Part shown: piece after piece, positions 10,761 through 22,300 of the stretch
Numbering within the stretch: the stretch's first letter is position 1
How the letters are laid out: every line of letters starts with the position of its first letter
Assembly (NCBI GenBank): GCA_039707655.1
Contig: CM077676.1
Coordinates: forward strand, 376,406,114 to 376,470,113
Direction: 5' to 3'
Source: Elymus sibiricus
Lineage: Eukaryota > Streptophyta > Magnoliopsida > Poales > Poaceae
Length of the DNA: 64,000 bases
Notes under the pieces: generated by a model
Databases searched by the model: none
What the model was told of the DNA's origin: nothing
The model's input: the letters and a program-made list of their open reading frames with translations, nothing else
Position numbers and translations under genes: made by a program

Positions 10761-12247
10761 TGCCCCGGTATCGTATCACCATCACTTTTATTATCTTTAC
10801 CTATTTTTAGTTCGATCCTTAGTTATTTCGTGATCTAGTTGAATAAAAGTTTAGTATGATCTATTTTTGAGTGCTAGTTGTGTGATCTATCTATCTATGT
10901 AATTGAGTTGAGAGTATATAATAAAGAGTAGTTTGAGTTTTTGCTTCTTTACTTTCATGTTCCAACTCTAGCAATGAAAATAATGAAAAAGATCAGATGC
11001 TAATCTTATGGAAAGTAATGACATTACATAAAGAAAAGTATAAGTGGTAAAATTTATTGGAAGTTAACAAACATAGCATTAGTCAATGATGCAATTCATG
11101 AAAAAGTTAATAAGGGAAGAGAAGATTCACATGCAAATATACTATCTTGGACATCTTTTATGATTGTGAGCCCCCATTAAGTATTTTATGTCAAATTGTT
11201 GACGTTGGACAAGGAAGACAACGTAATGAATTATGTTTGTTCATATTCACATAGAAGTTATATTGTTATAGATCCTCCAACATGTGGTGCTTGCCCAATA
11301 TCTTTGCTAGCCAAAAATCCGCACCAAGTAGAGATACTACTTGTGCATCCAAAACCCTTAAACCTAGTTTCATGTCATGAGAGTCCACTATATCTACCTA
11401 TGGATTGAATAAGATCCTTCAAGTAAGTTGTCATCGGTGAAAAAAGCAATAAAAATTGCCTCTAAATATGTCTGAACTTTTATTGTAAGGGAAATAAGCT
11501 TTGTACGAACTTGTGATGGTAAAGAAATAAAAGCGACAGACTGCATAATAAAGGTTGCTATCACAAGGGGCAATATAAAGTGACGTTCCTTTGCATTAAG
11601 AGCTCTTGCATCCAACAACAAAAAGCGCATGACAACCTCTGCTTCCCTCTGCGAAGGGCCTATCCTTTACTTTTATGTATTTACTTTTTATGCAAGAGTC
11701 AATAGTGTTCTCCTCTATTTCCTTTTTGTTTTTCTCTTTTGTAAGCATCATGTGGTGGGGAAAGATCTAAGCACATATATCCAGTTGGATATGAGTGATC
11801 ATGAGTTATTATTGTTGACATCACCCTTGAGGTGAATAAGTTGGGAGGCGAAATCACAAGCCCCTATCTTTCTATGTGTCTGGCTGAAACTTTTTGCTCC
11901 ATATATATGTTGTGAGTGTTAGCAATCATAGAAGACTAAATGATGGTTGAGTATGTGGACTTGCTAAATAGCTCCTACATGAGACCCTTCCTGAAAATAT
12001 GATGAATTGCAATTGCATTGTTGACTGAGAATATAGTTTGTTAGTTTTCAAGAAAGTTTATGCCTTATACTCCATTGTTGTGATGAATTGTTACTTGCTC
12101 ATGAGAAGTTTATGATAATAAATATTGTTGTTATAATAATGACCATGATGCTACTATGTCCGTATTTTGTTTTTATCGACACCTCTCTCTCTAAACATGT
12201 GGACATGATTATCGATATCGGCTTTCGCTTGAGGACAAGCGAGGTCT
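10761..12247 (+). other. Non-coding 3' region of the Athila element
   Basis: AT-rich sequence between the 3' ORF and the 3' LTR. Only short open frames of chance character occur (for example 11196-11408 and 11629-11835). No domain or hairpin stands out. Confidence 0.5.
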
Positions 12248-12261
12248 AAGCTTGGGGGAGT
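12248..12261 (+). other. Polypurine tract of the Athila element
   Basis: AAGCTTGGGGGAGT lies immediately before the TGATACG start of the 3' LTR, the expected position for the plus-strand primer. Confidence 0.7.
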
Positions 12262-13779
12262 TGATACGTCCATTTTGCATCATGTTTTGCTACTGTTATT
12301 TATAGCGTTTTTGATCAATATAACACTTTGTGGAGCAATTCTAATGCCTTTTCTCTCTTAATATGCAAGGTTTACACAAAGAGGGAGATTGCCGGCAGCT
12401 GGAATTCTGGACCTGAAAAAGCTATGTCAGAGATACCTATTCTGCACATCTCCAAATGAGCTGAAATTTCACGGAGAATTATTTTGGAATAAATAAAAAA
12501 TATTGGAAGAAAGAAGTACCAGAGGGGGCCACCCAGGTGCCCACGAGGCACCAGAGCGCGTCACCCCCCAGGCGCGCCCTGGTACCTCGTGGGGCCCCTG
12601 GCCAGCCTCTGGCCCCCATTTTCTGGTATATAAGTCATTTTGCCCTAGAAAAATATAGAGAAGACTTTCGGGATGGTGCGCCGCCGTCTCGAGGCGGAAC
12701 TTGGGCAGGAGCACTTTTGCTCTCCGGCGGAGAGATTCTGCCGGAGATACTTCCCTCCGGGAGGGGGAAATCGTCGCCATCGACACCACCAGCGATCCTC
12801 TCATCGTGGGAGGACTAATCTTCATCAACATCTTCACCAGCACCATCTCATCTCAAACCCTAGTTCATCTCTTGTATTCAATCTTTGTCTCAAAACCTCA
12901 GATTGGTACCTGTGGGTTGCTAGTAGTGTTGATTACATCTGGTAGTTGATGCTGGTTGGTTTATTTGGTGGAAGATTATATGTTCAGATCTATTATGCTA
13001 TTCAATACCCCTCTGATCTTGGACATGATTATGATTTGTGAGTAGTTACTTTTGTTCTTGAGGACATGGGAGAAGTCTTGTCATAAGTAATCATGTGAAT
13101 TTGGTATTCGTTCGATATTTTGATGATATGTATGTTGTTGATTCCCTTAGTGGTGTCGTGTGAACGTTGACTACATGACACTTCACCATCTATGGACCTA
13201 AGGGAATGCATTGTGGAGTAGTAATTAGATGATGGGTTGCTAGAGTGACAGAAGCTTAAACCCTAGTTTATGCGCTATTCCGTAAGGGGCTGATTTGGAT
13301 CCATATGTTTAATGATATGGTTAGAGTTATCTTAATTCTTCTTTCGTAGTTGCGGATGCTTGCGAGAGGGGGTAATCATAAGTGGGAGGCTTGTTCAAGT
13401 AAGAACAACACCCAAGCACCGGTCCACCCACATATCAAATTATCAAAGTAGTGAACACGAATCAAACAAACATGATGAAAATGACTAGATGAAATTCCCA
13501 TGTGTCCTCGAGAACGCTTTACTTACTATAAGAGATCGTTCCGACTTGTCCTTTGCTACAAAAAGGATTGGGCCACCTTGCTGCACTCTGTGTTACTATT
13601 GCTACTTGTCACTTGTTACAAATTATCTTGCTATCAAACTAATCGTTACCGATAATTTCAGTGCTTGCAGAAAATACCTTGCTGAAAACCGCTTGTCATT
13701 TCCTTCCGCTCCTCGTTGGGTTCGACACTCTTACTTATCGAAAGGACTACGATTGACCCCCTATACTTGTGGGTCATCA
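12262..13779 (+). repeat. 3' LTR of the Athila-type element (1518 bp)
   Basis: It starts TGATACGTCCATTTTGCATC after the polypurine tract and ends CTATACTTGTGGGTCATCA. It has a GC-rich hairpin (12539-12596) and a TATA box (12627-12634). It is the complete reference copy against which the rearranged 5' LTR and the minus-strand solo LTR at 25963-30665 can be compared. Confidence 0.8.
12627..12634 (+). promoter_or_regulatory. TATA box of the Athila LTR
   Basis: TATATAAG lies about 30 bp downstream of the U3 hairpin and would place the transcript start near 12660. Confidence 0.5.
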
Positions 13780-13785
13780 ATAGCA

Positions 13786-14951
13786 AAAAAAGAAAAACAT
13801 ACATATATATCCTATTAGAGAAGAAGTTTCGTTGTTATCGCTGAAGAAACAACACCACTGTAAGTAGATGCCGAACAGATCGCCAGTTGCAAGGCTGGTA
13901 GCGCACCTTGCACTTGCATAGTTGACATGGTGGTGGTGGAGCCATTCTAGAAAAACATATCAATTTGGACACTGCTAAAAAAAATTCTACACTAACACGT
14001 ATAAAATCGGTTTCTACACTAATAAATTAAATTCTACTAAGTATAATCGGATTCTACACTACTAAATCAACACAAAAGACTAGCATTCGCATATTCAACA
14101 CTGAAAAGAAATTCTACACTAATAAGTATAAAATCGATTTCTACACTAATAAATCAAATTCTACTAAGTATAATCGGATTGAACACTACTAAATCAATAC
14201 AAAAGACTAGCATCCGATTCTACACTAAAACATATTTAACACTAAAAAGAATTCTACCCTAAGTTCAAAATTGATTTCTACACTAATAAATCAAATTCTA
14301 CTAAGTATAATCGGATTCTGCACTACTAAATCAACACAAAAGACTAGCATCCGATTCTACACTAAAACATATTCAACACTAAAAAAAATCTACCCTAAGT
14401 ACAAAATCGGTTTTTACACTAATAAATCATTTTCTACTAAATATAATCGGATTCCACACTACTAGATCTAATTCTACACTACTAATCTTATACACAGATA
14501 AACGAAATCCACGGATTCCATGGCGGCCGCGGACGAGGAAGGCGCGAGGGGAGGGGAAGAAGATGCGCGAGGGAAGGGGATCTCACCTGCTAACCCGAAG
14601 GTGGTGGCGGCCACTCTAGTCCGGCGGCGACGGCGCTGGTCGAGAGGGGAAGTGAAAAAGATGGGGTGGATCAGAATGACTTATATTTTTTGACTGGGAG
14701 AGGTAGATAGAAGATGGACTATTGCTGGTGTGGGCCTAACAGGCCACGCCATAACAAAGTGTAGCCAACAGAAAAAAAAAACTCAGCAAATATCTATGGC
14801 ATGATAAAAAAATACAACGCCAACAATAAGGTCATGGCGATGGGGTACCAAATATGCCAACACCACAACTATTTGAAAAAAATAGTGGTGGCATTGATTG
14901 GAAAGGGCGCGCCACCAACTAAAGTTGTGGCTAGCCATTTCTCTACTAGTG
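13786..14951 (+). mobile_element. Right end of a CACTA transposon
   Basis: The segment ends TTTCTCTACTAGTG, the reverse complement of a CACTAGTAGA-type terminus. Before it lie repeated sub-terminal motifs: TTCTACACTA, AAATCAATTCTACTAAGTATAATCGG-like blocks and CTAGCATCCG recur three to four times at about 13975-14480, as expected for CACTA transposase-binding arrays. No transposase is present; the left end was lost or lies beyond the retroelements inserted to the left. The minor open frame at 14271-14465 is made of the repeats. Confidence 0.65.
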
Positions 14952-15008
14952 ATGTAAGACCATTTTTGACACGATCTTACATTTTGAGATGGAAAGAGTA
15001 TTTTTCAA
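14952..15008 (+). mobile_element. Fragment of a Stowaway-like MITE end
   Basis: TTACATTTTGAGATGGAAAGAGTA resembles the worn terminal repeat of grass Mariner/Stowaway MITEs (CTCCCTCCGTCCC family). The other end would lie left of the CACTA insertion and is not seen. Confidence 0.35.
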
Positions 15009-15764
15009 GATTAGATAATACAATATTATACATATTTTCATATAAAATAACAAAAATCTTGTCTGCCTGGCTTTTTTGGGGCTTTCGGGCCAAAAATGCA
15101 CACTGAGTTTAGGGATATTTTTGGCGCGAACTGATGGCTTCGACCATGTCAAAGCGACACTCTACTCTGAGTTTTATATCCTTTCCTAATCCCAGTGAGA
15201 AAGAGAATCAACCCAACCCAGCACATGGTGGCTTACCTATTTTCTGATTATGACAAAAGGTAAAATCATCTTTGTTTAGATGTAGACATATTTTTTGGGA
15301 AATGTTAACTGTCTTTGGATCTTATCCCGTTCATACAAATGAACATATTATAGTATAGGCAAGTAATCCCTATTATTAAGTAAATCATTCACATGACAAT
15401 GGAGTGATCGAGTAATCAGCCTTGTAAGAAATGATGGCACACCGGCGAATGCAAACTCTGAGCGAAGTCTATTAGTGGAGATATTGGGTTGTCCGTTAAA
15501 AGAAAAAAGTCCATTTAATAACTCCCGTGGTGTTGGAAGTTCTCATTCTTACAACAATCGAGATGCCAATTATACCGGTACCCACTTAACAACCGATTCC
15601 ATTTCTCTTGACCGATGGCGTTCTCCCATTGACTTGCTAAGGTAAACGAAAACCACCTAATATGGCTCTACCGAACAAAGAAGGCTACCCGTCGAAAGAA
15701 TTAACACGCCAAAAGGGCCACCGGCTTTCCCCAATACACGAGCATACACACACCGCTATGAACG
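15009..15764. other. Intergenic sequence upstream of PARP2, nothing recognised
   Basis: No coding region or clear repeat is visible. It may hold distal promoter elements of PARP2. Confidence 0.4.
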
Positions 15765-15995
15765 CACGCACACACGCCCTACCCCTATGAGCATCTCCAA
15801 TAGACTGAGTCGACACATCATCTTAAGATTGACGAAGTCGCCATAGACTGAACGCATATCACCGGAAGACGTAGAATAAATTCAGAAAAATGCGATTACC
15901 AATATCAAGTTTAAGACTTAAACTTTGGTGGGCTGGAATATCACTGTCCTTCTAACCATTCAACAACAGATTGATTCGTCATCTAATCTTCTTGG
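15765..15995 (-). mobile_element. Degenerate tRNA-derived SINE-like sequence (minus strand)
   Basis: On the minus strand the order is ATGGTTAGAAGGACAGTG (A-box-like), CAGCCCACCAAAGTTTAAG (a worn B box in place of GGTTCAAATCC), then a tail with GAATTTATTC. This resembles a common Triticeae repeat with a tRNA-like head. It lies immediately upstream of the PARP2 transcript start region. Confidence 0.45.
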
Positions 15996-16009
15996 CAACA
16001 TTAGTACAA

Positions 16010-16309
16010 ACCAAAAATAAGGTGTGGAGTCCCCGTGGAGTATAATATTTTCAATTCCCGCTCCTCGTTGCTTTTCCAAAATTCTTCGTGCTCTCCACCT
16101 CCTTCCTTCTCGAGGAAGACTCCGACACTCTGCCCCCCTTCTCCCGGAAGAAACCCACGCCGGAACCGCAAAACCCCAGCCCACCCACCGAAAAATCCGT
16201 CAAAACTCAAAACCCACATCGAAATTTTCACCCTCCCCATCCCCATTCCTCCGGTAAACATCTTCCGGCAACCCGAGGGAGCGGTGGGGATCGGAGGCGA
16301 AGGCGGGAG
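16010..16309 (+). promoter_or_regulatory. Probable core promoter and 5' UTR of PARP2
   Basis: A TATAATATTTT motif lies at about 16038-16048, followed by a pyrimidine-rich CTCC/TTCC leader with no ATG until the start codon at 16310. The transcript start itself cannot be seen. Confidence 0.4.
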
Positions 16310-19300
16310 ATGTCGGCGAAGCTGCGGGTGGAGGAGCTCCGCGCCGAGCTGCAGCGCCGCGGCCTCGACGCCTCCGGCACCAAGCCGGCGCTGGTGAGCC
16401 GCATTCCCTTGTCGAAAACTTCTCTAGCAGTCACGAACGGACCGACCGGGGGCTGCCTCGCGCTAGGGTTCCTCTCCCACACCCCCGCCGCCGCCTCATC
16501 CCCCTCTCGCCGCACCCCTCCAATCTATTGTGTCTCGTGTCTCTCTCCCGGCGGCGGAGGCGTAGCGAGGCGCGATGGCCGCTGTGGGACGTGCGCGGCT
16601 CGGCGGGCTGACGGAGCGCGGGGTTGGGGGCCGGGGGTCAAGGACGAGCGGAAGGGCGAGCGGCGGTGGCGGCCTAAGGTCGCGTGTGGGGCAGGCACGG
16701 GCACGGGCTGTCGGCTGGCTGAGCGCGCGCGCGCACATGCGGTAGCAGCAGTCACGGGCTGTTTGCGCTCCTTTTCTCTGAATTTTGCCTCGACGGCACC
16801 AGTAGCAGAGTCACGGGCAGGAGCAGCAAATCTCTCTGAATTATCGGATTTCCCGCTCTGTCTGTTTGCGTCATCTAGCTGCGATCCGCCGGCCAGCATT
16901 TGCTGTTGTGTGCACAGTTTAGTTGCCGGAATGCGCGCACCATGTGCTTGTGCATATGTGTATATATGCCCACCCCGCTTCGCTCTTGTGATGTGTATCT
17001 TTGTGCTTACAAACATTGACACATATGGGGATTGTGGTTGTGACTTACGTCCTGCAATTTCCTTTTCCACTAGGTGCTAAGGCTGGACGCTGCAATCCGT
17101 GAGGAAGAGAAGGAGGCGGCTTCTGCAGCTGAGATATGTAATGTGGATGGCATAGACGGTGTGGTCATGGATGGCAAAGCAGAAAGCAAGAGCAAAAGGA
17201 AGAGGAAAAGGCATGGTGAAGGTGAAAATGAGGAGGAAAATGACATTTTGGATGCGGCAAAGCTACAGAGCATGGGCTATCGTGAGCTGCAGGCTTTGGC
17301 CAAGGCACGGGGGCTCAATGCTAATGGGGGCAAGAAGGATGTTCTACAGAGGTTGCTCTCCAGCCCTGCTACTTCTGTTGTGGATTGTGGTATTCAGGAC
17401 AAGAGGGAAGTAGCAGAAGGTTTGTTTGTCTATTAATTTCCTTATATTGGTTATTGAGTGGTAGGCTCTGAACTTTACCTGAGTATTAACTGTTCACTGT
17501 GTATTGGTGCAGCTGATGATGGGAAGGTTGAGGAGTTGAAAAAGAAAAATATAGTCACAGATGTGATGCTGGATGCGGCACAGCTACAGGGCATGGGCTA
17601 CCGGGAGCTGCAGGCATTGGCCAAGGCACGGGGACTCGCAGCGAATGGGATCAAGAAGGATGTTATTGAGAGGTTGCTATCAACCCCTGCTAATTCTGTG
17701 GCAGTTGCTGATGGTGGTTTCCAGGACAAGAAGAAACTTGCAAAAGGTTTGTTGATCTATTAATTTCTTGTATTGGTCACCGGAGGGTGAGGTTTGAACT
17801 TTATCTGCAACTGTTTTTTGGCATGGTCGTTTATGCATTTTTGTTGGTGCAGGTGGTGTTGGGGAGGTTGAAGAGGAGGTGAAAAAGGAGAAGATTGTCA
17901 AAGCCACGAAGAAAGGTGCTGCAGTGCTTGATGAGCACATCCCTGACGATATAAAAATGACCTATCATGTATTGCAAGTGGTGCGTGAGTTCATTATTGG
18001 TTAATTTTTCTTACCCATATTGTACCTTCGATGTGTGCACTTCAATTGAAACCATGGTTCACTGAATTCCTACTTCCTATGCAGTATGCATGCTGAGTGA
18101 GTTCAGAGCAAAACATGATCTCTCCATGAATGTCAAACTTAGACAATGCAAAACACGATCTCTCATGAATGTCAAACTTAGGGCATGTTTGGTTGCCATC
18201 CACACTTTGCCACAAGTGTGGCATGCCACAGTTTTTGTGGTGGCCAAATTGGTCGCCGCACTTGTGGCAAAAGTTGGCTAGCAACTGAGTCTATGACAAG
18301 TGGTGTATGTGACTGAAAAAGTGTGGCAAAAAAGTGTGGCAAAGTGTGGATGGCAACCAAACATGCCCTTAGACAATTCCTCTAACCAAATTAAATATTC
18401 TCATTCATATGGTATCTGATGCATTACATCATGTTCAGGTTGCCACTTTGGCTGTAAATATTCATAGATGTGATAGCCTATGGTGGCACCCAAATATACC
18501 ATCTTAACAGGCCTAATTTTACCATGTGTTTAGAGAATAGACCAACAAAAACTTTCAATGGCATCCTTCATGTATCATCTTAGTATTCACTATGTACTGT
18601 AGCTACAAAGCATTCATCTTAGTATTCACTATGTACAGTAGCTACCTTGAAAGGTTATCTGTTCTTTCTACTATTTTTTTCACATCTTCGTTATACATAT
18701 TTTATTGCAGGGTGACGAGATTTATGATGCCACCTTGAACCAGACTAATGTTGGAGACAACAATAATAAGTTTTATATCATTCAAGCTTTAGGTTTGTCC
18801 TGCAACTGCAAGTCACTGTTGCTTACTTGCACCAGCACCACGAACCTATGAATGATGGGTAACATTCAATAGAAAATTAATTAGTGTTTGTTAACTGTAG
18901 AATCTGATGCTGGTGGAAGCTTCATGGTTTTCAATAGATGGGGAAGAGTAGGGGCACGAGGTCAACAAAAGCTACATCCCTGTTCAACACGAGACGAAGC
19001 AATAGACGAGTTTGAAGGAAAGTTTGAGGACAAAACTAAAAACAGTTGGTCCGACCGCAAGAATTTTGAGTGTTATGCAAAGAAATACACTTGGCTTGAA
19101 ATGGACTATGGTGAAGTCGACAAGGAAACAGTGAGATTTGGTTTTTAGTACTTACGTTGCAGTTTAGCATCTTTGTTGTTTTTAATCCTCTGGTCTTCAA
19201 ATTTCAGACTCAGGTTCAAAAGAAAGGTTCCATTACTGATCAGATAAAAGTGACAAAGCTTGAAACTCGAACTGCCCAATTCATATCCCTCATTTGCAAT

Positions 19301-22300
19301 ATAAGTATGATGAAGCAGCAAATGATGGAAATTGGTAAGTAACTTGACAGTTGCTGCTTTTTCAACTGACATGAGCATCATAACATTCATCTGTTACAGT
19401 GAGCTTCTTATCTGTGTTTATATGCTAATCTGATATATTGTTAGCACTATGCAATCTTCAATGATGTATCGCCACCTTCATGTTCTGATGTGCCCCCTAC
19501 CTGTATCTGTACAACTTAGGTTTCTATGGTTCAGGAGTTATAACTAGTTAGTTTTAGGAACTGAATAAAAAGAGTTAATGGCCATACTAGAAATACATAT
19601 GATCATCTGCTCAACTACTGGAGTTGGATTAATTGGTTGAAAAAGATCTTTTATGTTCTATGTTGTCCCAAAAGTTTTCGTTCTTTGTTTTTGACAGGTA
19701 GATACCTGTTGCTTACTCATGTAGCATTTGCTTTTACTAATTCATCCTGCCTAACCAATTAGGTTATAATGCTGATAAACTTCCTCTTGGAAAGCTAAGC
19801 AAATCTACAATACTTAAGGTGAGTTATTTTGATGCATCTTTCCTTGGAATTATCAATTCAGTGTGCATATTACGTGTTGAAGAAAATCGCACATCAGTAA
19901 CATGAACTCTAGTACTTCCTTTAGATTTAAATTGGTATGCGGTAACAGTTTGCATTGAGGTCTTGGTTTCATTTTCCATTATCTTGTCCTTTCTCTCTAT
20001 TTCGATGGTGACTTTTCAAAGCTTTCCACAGGGCTATGATGTTTTGAAGAGGATTTCCAATGTTATTTCAAGGGCAGACAGAAGACAGCTTGAACAATTG
20101 ACTGGGTGGGTCCATCTTCTGTTTTTATCTGACTGCAACCATTAAATATAACAATTAAACATGCCAATTGTTTTTAGTGAAAGCTAGTTCATGTTTGAGG
20201 ATTTGAAGGGTAAACATCTCCAGGTTTCATTTTTGATAAAATGGTTCGGTCAGTAGGATGGACTACAGATTATGGCTGTTTGCCTATGTAGCATAGACTT
20301 ATCAGGATCTGCAGCATGTAATGATGATAGTTGTGCAATGCATGACATGCAGCATGTAATGATAGTTGTGTAATGCACGACATCATTCACCATATTTGTA
20401 TGTCATGTTATTTAAAGGCCTGTATTTACTACAATTTCTTATATTACCTTTGGCTACAGGGAATTCTACACCGTGATTCCTCATGACTTTGGTTTTAAAA
20501 AGATGCGTGAGTTCCAAACTTTCTAGATTAACTGAGCTTACAGTCAATATTTAGCATATCCGGCTATGTTTTATACCTTGTAGGAGCAAATCTGACCTTC
20601 TAACAAATTTATCTGACAGGTGAATTCCTTATCGACACTCCTCAGAAATTAAAAGCTAAGCTGGAAATGGTAATAGTATTACTATGTTCGGCATGTTCGG
20701 CTTAATCTCAGCATTTTAACTGTCATGACTTGTTAAAAATCTTATGCTCAACAAATGTTTCTTTTTCAAGAAAACTTTCGGAACAATGAATCTTCTAATA
20801 ATATTTATGTTATTTGTTATGTTCTAGTCTCCATCATGTACACTACTGTCTAAGGAAGAAACTTACCTGTCATCCATCTCAAAAGAGCTATCAGGGTTGT
20901 TTAAAATTTATGTGGATTGTAGTTTCACATTCAAATTGTTTTCTTGTAAATATTCATATTTGTATGCCCTCTATGAATTGCACCGTTGTCTCTATTGCCT
21001 CCCATTTCTATGGAATCTTCTCAGTGTTATTTTTGTTGATTTTTCTTAGGTTGAAGCCCTTGGGGAGATTGAAATTGCAACTAAGCTTCTGGAGGATGAT
21101 TCAAGTGACCAGGCATGATATTTTGCAAATAAATCTGTTTAAAGATATTGAACTCTGGAGTTATATCAGTTGCAAATTCTTTATTTATCTTTGATTTTCA
21201 AGCTTGTGGTTCATGTGATTATGCATAACATGCTTTCATACTGTCTTGGATAACCAAAACTGTGATATGAATTTCTACTTGTTGCTTAAACTTGTTTTCC
21301 CATTGTTTCAAGTAACTAAAGCATCTTTGTGCTTGTATACCCTTTGCACATGTTGCAACCTAACTGCAACATGTTCTGGAATGTAGGAGGATCCACTGTA
21401 CGCTCGATACAAGCAACTTCATTGTGACTTTACGCCTCTTGAAGTTCATTCAAAAGAGTACTCTATGGTAATACTTCTACAAATAATCTCGACCCACAAT
21501 GATATTTACGCCTCTTAAAATTACATATTGCTCGCCAGGTGCATGAAGGTTGCAACTGTCATTATAACAACTTAAGTGGGGATATCTTTAACATTTTCTT
21601 CATTTAAAATGTCTGAGTACTTTATTGATTGACTTATCACGCTTGAATGGCTTTACTTGTTATCCACTACATTTATTCTTTTAATCTTGTGAATGTTGAT
21701 GTTTGTCAAGTTTTCTCTTGAAGGATTTTGGGTTTAACCATGTTTGAAAATCTCTGCTGTCCAGATAAAAACATATCTGACGAATACACATGGCAAAACA
21801 CACTCGGGTTATACTATTGACATATTACAAATGTTTAAGGTGTCAAGACATGGTGAAACAGAGCGGTTTCAGAAGGTCAGTGTGTCTTCCTAATCCGCCG
21901 TGTCTAAGCATTTCAAGAGAACTGCTATAAATGTCTAATTCTCAAAATGTTCTTGCAGTTTGCTAGTGCAGGAAACAGGATGCTTTTATGGCATGGTTCT
22001 CGGCTGTCCAACTGGGCTGGGATATTTTCTCAGGGTAATGCTATCCACGATTGTCATTGAAGCTTTTTATTCATAAGTATAGAGATAGATTTGCTTGTTT
22101 GTTTTATGAGTTATGACATCCTAGTTGCTGTTCCTAGTTCCTGGAAATAGCATTTGGGTCCCATCAAATGTACATTAAGATTAATTTACCTTCATCTGCA
22201 TGAATTTGTGCTTCATTATTATCTGAATGTATTTTCTGGTGGAGCCTCCCTTATGTTAACCGCCCTTGTTTATAACCTCAACTGTTTGTTAGTATAATGA

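Larger units (their letters stand above)
4255..13780 (+). mobile_element. Athila-type gypsy retrotransposon (WHAM/Sabrina-like), degenerate
   Basis: The layout is a rearranged 5' LTR, an Asp-tRNA-type primer site, gag, protease, reverse transcriptase/RNase H, integrase, an extra 3' ORF, a polypurine tract and a 3' LTR. Where the LTRs overlap (about 500 bp) I count roughly nine mismatches, suggesting a fairly recent insertion. TAGCA occurs at 4250-4254 and 13781-13785, one base outside each edge, and is a plausible target duplication. The coding region has frameshifts and stops, so the copy cannot move on its own. Confidence 0.8.

Noticed and set aside
16088..17080. 330-codon plus-strand frame over the start of PARP2
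   Set aside because: It reads through exon 1 and intron 1 in another frame, has no ATG start and is explained by GC-rich sequence.
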